Source of the DNA: Nanosynbacter sp.
GTDB taxonomy: Bacteria; Patescibacteriota; Saccharimonadia; Saccharimonadales; Saccharimonadaceae
DNA length: 10,924 nucleotides
Assembly (NCBI GenBank): GCA_015257635.1
Contig: JABZJU010000005.1
Coordinates: forward strand, 1 to 10,924
Direction: 5' to 3'
The translations under genes and the position numbers were made by a program. Shown here piece by piece: positions 1-6,380 of this stretch; the first letter of the stretch is position 1, and each line of letters begins with the position of its first letter. The notes beneath the pieces were generated by a model that saw only the letters and a list, made by a program, of their open reading frames with translations, did no database searches and was not told the origin of the DNA.

Positions 1-358
1 CCTTTACGTAATCCGAAACGCTAATCTTCGTGCCGATCTCTTTTTTATTAGAAATGCCTAGCGTTTTTTCAACGTAAACCTCTGCTGGTAGTCCGTGACA
101 ATCCCAACCCCAACGGCGCTCAACTCGCTGACCTTTCATCGTGTGGAATCGTCCCATCGTATCCTTCACCGTGCTAACCAACAAGTGTCCGTGGTGCGGC
201 GTTCCTGTCAAAAACGGAGGACCGTCATAAAAAACCCAAGAATTATCAGCAGGACGCTGCGCGATTGACTTGTTAAATGTGTCATCCTCTTTCCATCGCT
301 GCACCCAATCTTTCTCATATTCCGCAGCTCGACGACGTGTTCCGTGTTTGAATTTCAT
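1..358 (-). CDS. ileS: Isoleucyl-tRNA synthetase, type 2 (N-terminal 119 codons, partial)
   Basis: This enzyme charges tRNA-Ile with isoleucine in the cytoplasm. Only the N-terminal part of the Rossmann catalytic domain is in the window; the gene continues past the left edge. The class I signature lies in the stretch FYDGPPFLTGTPHHGH, with the HIGH box as HHGH at residues 55-58. It is followed by STVKD and by GWDCHGLPAE, the strand and loop conserved in Ile/Val/Leu synthetases. The FYDGPPFxTGxPHxGH form resembles eukaryote-like type 2 IleRS rather than the type 1 HDGPPYANGxxHIGH form. The ATG at 358 has an excellent Shine-Dalgarno (AAAGGAGGT, 7 nt between GGAGG and ATG). An in-frame TTG at 403 behind GAGGTGA is a possible alternative start adding 15 residues. 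A T-box leader precedes the gene, which fits an aminoacyl-tRNA synthetase. Family assignment is very secure; the type 2 subclass is likely. Confidence 0.95.
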   Translation of the reverse strand, partial: MKFKHGTRRRAAEYEKDWVQRWKEDDTFNKSIAQRPADNSWVFYDGPPFLTGTPHHGHLLVSTVKDTMGRFHTMKGQRVERRWGWDCHGLPAEVYVEKTLGISNKKEIGTKISVSDYVK

Positions 359-402
359 TATATTACCTCCTTTATTTTTTAGACCTTCGACAATTATTTT
401 CA

Positions 403-621
403 ATTAAAAATCACCTCTTTTGACTTCGAGAATCCGCTCAGGTGTTTTATGCGGACGGTACCATCTCGATTCCAAAAGAAGTGATTCTTTCAGCTCTTTA
501 TTTGCTATTTACGCAAGCTCACGGCAGGTTCTAATCTCGACTTTATGCCGATTTCTTCCCGCAGACTTCACGGCTGATAACCGCTCATTTCACGCCAATT
601 CAACATACGCGAAAACGCCCT
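403..621 (-). ncRNA. T-box riboswitch leader of ileS
   Basis: The leader ends in a canonical T-box antiterminator/antisequestrator. Helix A1 is TCGAGA (469-464) paired with TCTCGA (431-426). The 7-nt bulge TGGTACC lies at 463-457. Helix A2 is GTCCGC (456-451) paired with GCGGAT (437-432), including one G-U pair. All 12 base pairs form. In the family, the first four bulge bases pair with the uncharged tRNA acceptor end; UGGU matches ACCA, as expected for tRNA-Ile with discriminator A. In the alternative fold, CACCT in the A2 loop (444-440) can pair with AGGTG (416-412), hiding the upstream Shine-Dalgarno and placing a T5 run (410-406) after the hairpin. The switch could therefore act on translation, on transcription, or both. 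AAAGAA/TTCTTT near 490-475 may be Stem III. I could not fold Stem I or assign the specifier codon. The 5' end is inferred from the promoter. Confidence 0.85.
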
Positions 622-643
622 ACTGTTATTGTAGCGCGTTTTC
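611..643 (-). terminator. Intrinsic terminator after the LiaF-like gene
   Basis: GAAAACGC (611-618) pairs with GCGTTTTC (636-643), and inside it CTAC (620-623) pairs with GTAG (631-634). The two helices flank a single mismatch and a 7-base loop. On the minus strand the 3' arm ends in TTTTC. It begins 18 nt after the stop codon at 662. The near-perfect symmetry means it could also stop plus-strand transcription. Confidence 0.65.
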
Positions 644-656
644 ATCAAAATCCCAA
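628..656 (-). promoter_or_regulatory. Promoter for the ileS T-box transcript
   Basis: The -35 is TTGGGA (656-651), the spacer is 17 bp, and the -10 is TACAAT (633-628). Transcription would begin near 621, just upstream of the T-box leader. The -10 lies inside the hairpin of the upstream terminator, so the two elements overlap. The assignment rests on consensus match and spacing only. Confidence 0.5.
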
Positions 657-661
657 GAACT

Positions 662-1348
662 TTATTTAATTTCCAGACCGCCTAAAATACACTCACCCTT
701 CAGATATAGAGTCTTTTTGGCAGAATCTTTAGGTAGAGTTTTATCATCAGTTCCGCCCAAAAATCCGCGCACTTCGTTCTCGATAATCACATCGTCTGGC
801 AAAGTAATGTTAACGCCACCGCAAAATGTAAAAATTTCAATCACAGAACCGTCTTTAATCTTTGCTTGACGCAAATCCAAATCCACACCACCAAATATCG
901 CAACCAACGAACCGCCAGTATAATCACCTTTTACAGCGTCTTCTTCGCCCCAAAAACAAGCAATTTTCTCATTACCTGCGTTGTCTTTATCCAACTTTTT
1001 AGAACGCTTAACGCCTTTAGGGCTAGTATTAAACATCATTGACAAACCAGCAGCAATCAAAACTACAGGCCAGAATACCTTCCAGATACTAACATCAACT
1101 ATTCCGTAAGAATTTAAGCCAATCAGAATGCCAATAGCGACTAGTAATAATCCCCAAATCCATGACGTTTTATTTCGATAATTGAATATATTCACCAGCC
1201 CAGACAATACAAAGCCTGCAGCCCAAACCGTACCCCAGAAAATATCCCAGCTAATGTTGATAATATCGAGATTCTTCAACAGTAAAACCCCGCCGAGCGC
1301 CACGATTACAATACTCAAAAACGCTCTAATCAGAGAACCTTTCTTCAT
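662..1348 (-). CDS. LiaF-like four-TM membrane protein
   Basis: This 228-residue membrane protein has four hydrophobic segments at about residues 7-25, 36-56, 62-80 and 88-106, in the pattern of LiaI/LiaF-like and DUF5668 transmembrane domains. A charged linker (110-128) leads to a C-terminal domain at 130-228 with repeated short glycine-rich strands (SLVAIFGGVDLDL, FTFCGGVNITLP, GFLGGTDD, CILGGLEI). That is the profile of the LiaF C-terminal domain (cell wall-active antibiotic response family). In Firmicutes LiaF restrains the LiaRS envelope-stress system. No LiaR or LiaS is in this window, so the partner is unknown. The start ATG has no clear Shine-Dalgarno; a TAGAAT hexamer lies 6 nt upstream and could give a leaderless mRNA. 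It lies 29 nt downstream of the DUF916-type gene and ends at the terminator at 611-643, so it may close the surface operon. Confidence 0.75.
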   Translation of the reverse strand: MKKGSLIRAFLSIVIVALGGVLLLKNLDIINISWDIFWGTVWAAGFVLSGLVNIFNYRNKTSWIWGLLLVAIGILIGLNSYGIVDVSIWKVFWPVVLIAAGLSMMFNTSPKGVKRSKKLDKDNAGNEKIACFWGEEDAVKGDYTGGSLVAIFGGVDLDLRQAKIKDGSVIEIFTFCGGVNITLPDDVIIENEVRGFLGGTDDKTLPKDSAKKTLYLKGECILGGLEIK

Positions 1349-1377
1349 ACATCTATTCTATCACTTTTTTTATAAAC

Positions 1378-2367
1378 TCAACGTTTTTTAAATTGAACAG
1401 TTTTTTTGTTCCGCTTTGATTTTATGATAATTATCACTATCAAAATAATGAACAAAAGTATTCCACCGCCAATCATCATTAGCGCTGTAGTTGATGGCCA
1501 GAAGAACAATTCTTTTGATTCGGCGGTTTTGGTGATTAGCTCATTTTTGTCCTGGCTGATTCCCCACTCGCCAGCCTTCTTTTTATAGGAAATCGACAGC
1601 TCTACCTTATATTTTCCACCCCAAAACGGCGCCAAATTGCTATCATAATTAAACTGCCGCGTTTCATTCGCAATCGTTGCATTCACGCCACCGTTTTTAT
1701 AGACAACATTCCCCATCGGGTCTTTCACGACCAACTTTACGTCAACATCAGCCGACACATTGCCAGAGTTTTTTAAGGCAATTTCATACAATTGACTACT
1801 GTTAGAGTTCTTAACATTAAACTTCTCAATCGTCACGTCGCGGTGAATATCGCCAGGAACGGTTATCGCCATACGGATAGCCTGACGAGTCTGGACTTGA
1901 ATGCCACCAGCATTATTTGACGCCTGATTAGCCTTCCGCTGAACAACCATGCATGCATTATGCTCGCCGACATCTGCTTTGCTTGGAACATTTACCGTAA
2001 AATCAACAAGCGTGTTCTCATTCGCGCCAAGAGTCACCTCTTTTTTAGAGACAGAAACCCATTTGCCCGCACCAACTTTATCCTCCGACTTCTCCTTGCA
2101 AGTCATATCACCAGTCGTCGTAACCGTACCGTCAACCGAATAAACTTCAATCGTTTCTTCTTTATCAGACCCGTTTTGAACATACAATTGGTCAGATTTC
2201 GAAGCGCCACCAGAAAGATTATAGATGAAAATTGAGCTTGTCCTGGGATTATTCGGATCAGGATTTGCTGGTCGACCACCAATACCATTAGCAGACACCG
2301 ACACAGGCAAAATCAGTCCTGCAATCATCGCCACTCCAATAACCTTACTCCACAACAAACTCTTCAT
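1378..2367 (-). CDS. DUF916-type WxL-interacting surface protein, membrane anchored
   Basis: This 329-residue exported protein has a signal peptide (residues 1-26, likely cleavage VSA|NG). A first beta-rich domain at about 43-170 has the layout of the DUF916/WxLIP peptidoglycan-binding domain: FIYNLSGGASKSDQLYVQN, IEVYSVDG, then a W-containing strand, FTVNVPSKADVGEH and IQVQTRQAIRMAI. A second Ig-like domain spans about 176-265. One transmembrane helix (about 292-316) and a basic KSKRNKKTVQFKKR tail follow, the usual WxLIP architecture. C90 and C139 could form a disulfide. In Firmicutes such proteins bind WxL proteins at the cell wall; here the gene directly follows a WxL-like gene. The start has a strong Shine-Dalgarno (AAGGAGGGATATG). 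A terminator upstream suggests its own promoter. Family assignment is by architecture and motif recognition. Confidence 0.8.
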   Translation of the reverse strand: MKSLLWSKVIGVAMIAGLILPVSVSANGIGGRPANPDPNNPRTSSIFIYNLSGGASKSDQLYVQNGSDKEETIEVYSVDGTVTTTGDMTCKEKSEDKVGAGKWVSVSKKEVTLGANENTLVDFTVNVPSKADVGEHNACMVVQRKANQASNNAGGIQVQTRQAIRMAITVPGDIHRDVTIEKFNVKNSNSSQLYEIALKNSGNVSADVDVKLVVKDPMGNVVYKNGGVNATIANETRQFNYDSNLAPFWGGKYKVELSISYKKKAGEWGISQDKNELITKTAESKELFFWPSTTALMMIGGGILLFIILIVIIIIKSKRNKKTVQFKKR

Positions 2368-2384
2368 ATCCCTCCTTAAAAACC

Positions 2385-2400
2385 TATTATGCTTATTATA
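2385..2400 (-). promoter_or_regulatory. Candidate -10 element and shared AT-rich motif upstream of the DUF916-type gene
   Basis: TATAAT (2400-2395) lies 27 nt before the ATG, between the upstream terminator and the Shine-Dalgarno. No convincing -35 is present. It overlaps the 13-mer AATAAGCATAATA (2397-2385), which also occurs upstream of the WxL-like gene. Confidence 0.35.
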
Positions 2401-2417
2401 TCAATGTTACACATAAA

Positions 2418-2447
2418 AGAATAGACACTCATCAGAATGTCTATTCT
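2418..2447 (-). terminator. Intrinsic terminator after the small WxL-like gene
   Basis: AGAATAGACA (2418-2427) and TGTCTATTCT (2438-2447) form a perfect 10-bp stem with a 10-base loop. On the minus strand it is followed by TTTTAT. It lies about 20 nt beyond the stop at 2468 and separates the WxL-like gene from the DUF916-type gene. Confidence 0.75.
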
Positions 2448-2467
2448 CGCTTAATAATTTAAGTCTG

Positions 2468-3112
2468 CTAAAGAGCCGTAATCGTTTGAACCATTGGCAA
2501 TACGTATGTACCTGCTGCCTGACCAGCTGGGATGGTTTGGGCTAATGAGGTATTAGTTATATATCCAGCCCATATTTTACTAGCAGTCGCTGAAGCGCTC
2601 ATTAGTGTTACAGGACTAGTACCAGAAAAGGTCGTAGAAGCACCCTTGGTAATACCTGCAGCTGCACCAATTACAGGGGTAACTGTACCGCCAGATGGAT
2701 TAACTGTTAGGCGACCTTCGTTAATGGTTCCATTGTATTTATACTGCTTTCCGCCGCCTGCAGACCAAACACCAGTTCCTGGGGTTACTACGTTTAGTGT
2801 CAACGTCCAGCCATTATCTGCGGCACCTGGGTTTTCGACATAAATTCGATTGTCGTTATCCCCAAAAACACCAGTTCCCGATCCTAATGAGGATGACACT
2901 GTCGTAGCGCCCATAGCGAATGTTGGATTATTAACTAAGGAATTCGTTGAATCACGGATATCAGTGCTCAAAACTCCAGGATTAATTGTCTGAGATAGTT
3001 TAGAGTTAGCAGTAGTTGCGGCATTAGCTACAGAAGGGTTTGTCATATTATACAACCCCAATAGACCAACCACACCTACGCTCGCAACGATCAATAATGT
3101 TAACTTTTTCAT
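2468..3112 (-). CDS. Small secreted WxL-like surface protein
   Basis: This 214-residue protein consists of a signal peptide (1-31, cleavage near ANA|AT) and one WxL-like domain. The proximal motif is NGWTLTL (W102, L104). The distal motif sits at the C-terminus as AGTYVLPMVQTITAL, where classical WxL domains have YxxTLTWxL; the second tryptophan is absent. Between them lie YKYNGTINEGRLTVN and GITKGASTTFSG. The same elements in the same order form the last ~180 residues of the RCC1 protein encoded upstream, so the two share a domain. There is no transmembrane anchor after the signal peptide. WxL domains bind peptidoglycan non-covalently, often with a DUF916 partner; such a partner is the next gene downstream. 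The Shine-Dalgarno GGAG precedes the ATG by 5 nt. A strong terminator follows. The domain call is by my own comparison. Confidence 0.75.
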   Translation of the reverse strand: MKKLTLLIVASVGVVGLLGLYNMTNPSVANAATTANSKLSQTINPGVLSTDIRDSTNSLVNNPTFAMGATTVSSSLGSGTGVFGDNDNRIYVENPGAADNGWTLTLNVVTPGTGVWSAGGGKQYKYNGTINEGRLTVNPSGGTVTPVIGAAAGITKGASTTFSGTSPVTLMSASATASKIWAGYITNTSLAQTIPAGQAAGTYVLPMVQTITAL

Positions 3113-3146
3113 TTTTTCTCCTTACTTAATTGATTTAATTTATTAC

Positions 3147-3168
3147 ATTATAACTTATTATGCTTATT
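3147..3168 (-). promoter_or_regulatory. Candidate -10 element and shared AT-rich motif upstream of the WxL-like gene
   Basis: The 13-mer AATAAGCATAATA (3168-3156) is followed by TATAAT (3152-3147), 34 nt before the start at 3112. On the plus strand the copy here and that at 2381-2397 match over 17 nt with one difference (AACYTATTATGCTTATT). A separate promoter for the WxL-like gene is plausible, but no -35 is evident. Confidence 0.35.
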
Positions 3169-3171
3169 TTT

Positions 3172-3879
3172 TCATTTATCCCTCTTTTTCTGTTTTTTAA
3201 CAATAAATAACATAATGAACGCCGCAACAATTACACCAATACCAGCAGCCATAATCATCCATAAATTAATTCCCGTATTAGCCAAAGCCTTACTTATCTC
3301 TTTAACAATCTTTGGAATACCAATAACATCTTCAATGGTCTTTTCCACGGTCTTTTTCGGAGTAGTAAATGAAAAATCAGCAAACCGCACTACTTCCGCA
3401 GATGTCGCATTAGCCTTCAGTTTAGTCGTAACACGACCGTTATAGGTATGTTCTGGAGCTGGTGGCATAAAATTATCACCTGGATGATTATTCTGCCAAT
3501 TTGAAAAATCCAACACCCATATATTTCCGTTAACTTTAAGCTCGCTATCCCGTCCCAAAACAAAAGTCCGACCACCAAACTCAACCTTCAAATCGTGCTG
3601 ACCTGTAGCGGGATTAACCACCGTATGGACCGCATCATAAACGCCATATACCAACAGATCTTTCCCATTTACCAAATCAAACTTAGAGAATTTTGACGGA
3701 AAAATCGGACAAATTGACTCATTCATCTGGCTACCTGTTTCCAGAGAATCACGAGCGCAATCAGTAATCACTTGTGACAAATTAGAATTAGCCGACGAGT
3801 CCGCAAAAGCCGAATAAGGACTACTCAGAGCGGTTAGTAATGTTATGACGATGAATAATTTTTTTACTCTATTTTTCAT
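3172..3879 (-). CDS. Exported protein with LANTG sortase sorting signal
   Basis: This 235-residue protein has a signal peptide (1-26, cleavage near AFA|DS) and a C-terminus with all three parts of a cell wall sorting signal. These are LANTG at residues 199-203, a hydrophobic stretch (about 206-227) and the basic tail KKQKKRDK. LAxTG is the motif known for class E sortases; no sortase gene is in the window. I do not recognise the central domain. It contains two cysteines (C41, C57) that may pair, and a beta-rich stretch (HDLKVEFGGRTFVLGR, GNIWVLDFSNW). Just after the signal peptide, ANSNLSQVI resembles ANSKLSQTI at the same place in the WxL-like protein. I start at ATG 3879, behind AGGG at 6 nt, rather than the TTG two codons earlier. 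It begins 8 nt after the RCC1 gene's stop, so the two are cotranscribed. Confidence 0.7.
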   Translation of the reverse strand: MKNRVKKLFIVITLLTALSSPYSAFADSSANSNLSQVITDCARDSLETGSQMNESICPIFPSKFSKFDLVNGKDLLVYGVYDAVHTVVNPATGQHDLKVEFGGRTFVLGRDSELKVNGNIWVLDFSNWQNNHPGDNFMPPAPEHTYNGRVTTKLKANATSAEVVRFADFSFTTPKKTVEKTIEDVIGIPKIVKEISKALANTGINLWMIMAAGIGVIVAAFIMLFIVKKQKKRDK

Positions 3880-3887
3880 ACTCAACC

Positions 3888-6308
3888 CTATTGCGCTGTT
3901 ACCGTTAATGTCATTGGCAATTCATAAGTTCCTGGTTTTTGATATGCTGGAATAGTCTGGTTTAATCGAACATTCTGTAGCAAAAATGCACATCCCAATT
4001 GACCAGTTGATCCACTGCTGCTCATCAATGTAACGCCGTTAGCCGTAGCAGTCCCTACCTTAAATTGAGAATCAACACCCTTTGATATTCCCGATGTCTG
4101 GCAAGTTGACCCGCTCAATGAACTACCCGAAGCCAAGACAGATGATGTACCAAAATTGACGGACAGAAATCCCTGATCACCATTAGTGCCGTTGAACATA
4201 TACGATTCTGCACCAGCAGTTCGCTTCCATTTGGCGGTCACGCCGTCAGATGCCGACAACACAACGCTCCACCCAGAGATGGTCTGTGTATTCGTCACTT
4301 CAATTTGCTTCGAGCTTGAGTTGGACAAGAGGGCGTTGGTAGCTACGCTGCTGCTACTCATCATGGAATTATCAAACCTCGTACCAGTATCTGTAATTGT
4401 AGCGCCAGCATTATCCCTAAAACGAATGTCTAACGACCCAGGAGCGGTCTTAAATTCTGGATACATTGTGTAGCTATCAATGCTAGATCCAGGAGCGGCA
4501 GTCGTGTCGGTTGCTACGCGGACGCAATAATTCTCGTTCCTATCAAGCCCTTTATCAACAAGCGCCAAATCCCACACACCCACTTCGCCAGCAGATATTT
4601 TCTGCGCATTCGTGAACGCTCCAGCCACTCCGCTTTTTCTCACCAGACTTTGAGGTCGAGAAGCGATAGCTCCTGCCGGCAGTTCTGGATCAGTCGAGTT
4701 GCTATTGATACCAGTGCCATCAGCGGGACCACCCACAGAATAAGCAAGTTTTGATACTCCAGTCACGACTTGCCAATCCGAACTACTTACCGCCGAACAA
4801 GTTGCCGCGCTACCCTTTTTTGCGTATTCGACACGCAGCTTCATTGATGAAGATTCAACGACTCCTCCTGGAGGCGCAATTAGCGTAGGGCGCGTGACAG
4901 GACTATTACTCGACTGGCCATTCCCTACCTGCCCCTTGTTATTATTACCCCAACAATACATCTCGCCCGTACATAAAGCGCATAAAAAGTCTTTACCTAA
5001 ATACATGGAAGTTTCACCAGAACTCGTAAATGGAACATTCACTTTTACGGGAGAGGGCAAAAATCCTGTGGCAGTTCCACTGCCCATTTGACCCTTAGAG
5101 TTATCACCCCAACAATAAATTTCGCCAGTGTTTAATACCATACACGTAAATTCGCCGCCAGCGTAAACATTTTTAATAGTCTTCCCTCCAGAAAGAATGC
5201 TACTTCCAAAAGAAGCTCTTGAAGCAGTATTTCTATAGCCAGATGCTGTGTTACCCAACTGACCATTGTGATTTCTTCCCCAACAATACACTTCTTGACC
5301 GCCAGAAATAACAGCACAGGCATGCGAATCGCCAGCAGATATTGACTCAACTTTTTTCCCATTAAAACCTTTGACTTTAGTGGGATATTGAGTTCTACCA
5401 GCAACACTCCCTACTCCAGTCCTTCCTGTAGCATTATACCCCCAGCAGAATGCTGTACCTTCGACCGTCGAAGCGCACGTGAATCTATCCCCTGACACAA
5501 CCTGCTTAACCGATTCCGTTCCAAAGTTATTCATATTAACCGCTGCTGGCGTGTATGAAGCTAGGAATACGTCACGACCTAATTCTCCATTTATGCCTCT
5601 ACCCCAACAGTGCAATTTTCCCTCCGAGTTAAGCGAACAAGTATGCTCATTACCCGCGGCAATCTGAGAGATGACTGTAGTCGTGGTCTCTCTAACTGGA
5701 TATGGAGCGTTGCGCTGAATTATGCCACCATTTCCTAGTCTTCCAACTGCACCAGAGCCCCAACAATAGTCTTTATTGTCAGAAGCGATTACACAAGTGT
5801 GATAATAACCCGTAGTAATCTGTTTGATGGTTTTCCCGTTGAGTACGTCTTGTGTATATACAGGCACTGGGATTGTTGATGAATTAGTTGAATTAGTACC
5901 AAGAGCTCCATACTGACCATTACCCCAACAATAAACACTGTCATCCGACATAATGGCACAGTTATGCTCATACCCACTTCCGTATTCAGCTAATTTTTTA
6001 AAATATGCACTCTTATTTTGCAGACCAACCCTCAGTCGAAAATCGGCGCCAACTTTTGGTAATGTGGCAACTGTGTTGGTATTTGCAAGCGGACTACCTG
6101 GATTAATACCATTGGACGACTCGTATAATCGATAAGAAACTTGCCCCACTTCAATCTGCTTACTGCCACTAGGAATAGTCGCACGACTTTGCTGAGAGCT
6201 CAAAAACATAAATCCTAAAGCTGCGCTAACGACAATAAAACCGCCAAGGATAAAAAATCTCTTGGCTTTACGGTCTTTTATTATTGATAACGTTCTATTA
6301 TGTTCCAT
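3888..6308 (-). CDS. Cell-surface RCC1 seven-bladed propeller protein with C-terminal WxL-like domain
   Basis: This 806-residue exported protein has a basic N-terminus and a hydrophobic signal or anchor (about 18-37). An N-terminal domain (about 48-100, ending FRLRVGLQN) follows. Seven RCC1 repeats (about 110-465) each contain a variant of GxxHxCAxxxxxxxYCWGxxxxGxLG, the number needed to close a propeller. Each blade has a Cys pair (117/127, 172/182, 224/234, 278/288, 331/342, 389/399, 443/452), plus an extra C446. After the propeller the earlier domain seems to resume (MKLRVEYAKKG... VWDLALVDKG... YCVRVATD, 489-600). The WxL-like domain (about 625-806) has GWSVVL (W680) and the terminal GTYELPMTLTVTA; C736 and C773 may pair. 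The function is probably surface adhesion or binding (inference). I chose ATG 6308; a TTG at 6374 would add 22 residues before the signal segment. It follows VKOR by 72 nt. Confidence 0.85.
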   Translation of the reverse strand: MEHNRTLSIIKDRKAKRFFILGGFIVVSAALGFMFLSSQQSRATIPSGSKQIEVGQVSYRLYESSNGINPGSPLANTNTVATLPKVGADFRLRVGLQNKSAYFKKLAEYGSGYEHNCAIMSDDSVYCWGNGQYGALGTNSTNSSTIPVPVYTQDVLNGKTIKQITTGYYHTCVIASDNKDYCWGSGAVGRLGNGGIIQRNAPYPVRETTTTVISQIAAGNEHTCSLNSEGKLHCWGRGINGELGRDVFLASYTPAAVNMNNFGTESVKQVVSGDRFTCASTVEGTAFCWGYNATGRTGVGSVAGRTQYPTKVKGFNGKKVESISAGDSHACAVISGGQEVYCWGRNHNGQLGNTASGYRNTASRASFGSSILSGGKTIKNVYAGGEFTCMVLNTGEIYCWGDNSKGQMGSGTATGFLPSPVKVNVPFTSSGETSMYLGKDFLCALCTGEMYCWGNNNKGQVGNGQSSNSPVTRPTLIAPPGGVVESSSMKLRVEYAKKGSAATCSAVSSSDWQVVTGVSKLAYSVGGPADGTGINSNSTDPELPAGAIASRPQSLVRKSGVAGAFTNAQKISAGEVGVWDLALVDKGLDRNENYCVRVATDTTAAPGSSIDSYTMYPEFKTAPGSLDIRFRDNAGATITDTGTRFDNSMMSSSSVATNALLSNSSSKQIEVTNTQTISGWSVVLSASDGVTAKWKRTAGAESYMFNGTNGDQGFLSVNFGTSSVLASGSSLSGSTCQTSGISKGVDSQFKVGTATANGVTLMSSSGSTGQLGCAFLLQNVRLNQTIPAYQKPGTYELPMTLTVTAQ
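4911..5996 (-). repeat. Seven tandem RCC1-blade coding repeats
   Basis: The propeller region repeats about every 160 bp. The YCWGN codons recur on the plus strand as near-identical CCCCAACAATA-type strings near 4948, 5107, 5279, 5439, 5602, 5759 and 5922; the copies near 5439 and 5602 are diverged. These are protein-level repeats inside one gene, not a mobile or CRISPR array. Confidence 0.85.
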
Positions 6309-6380
6309 AGTGGCGGTATAGATTGAGCATAAATATACATCATAAACATACCATAAGCATTTTATATAAAGCAAGCAAAA

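Noticed and set aside
420..869. Plus-strand open frame of 149 codons
   Set aside because: It is antisense to the T-box antiterminator, the terminator and the LiaF-like gene. It starts inside conserved RNA structure and shows no recognisable domain.
4911..5996. Regular ~160-bp repeats suggesting a CRISPR or satellite array
   Set aside because: The periodicity matches RCC1 blades in one intact frame; the copies differ at synonymous and variable positions as protein repeats do.
6309..6374. 22-residue N-terminal extension of the RCC1 protein from TTG
   Set aside because: No Shine-Dalgarno before the TTG. The extension would place odd residues ahead of the basic region and signal segment that begin well at ATG 6308.
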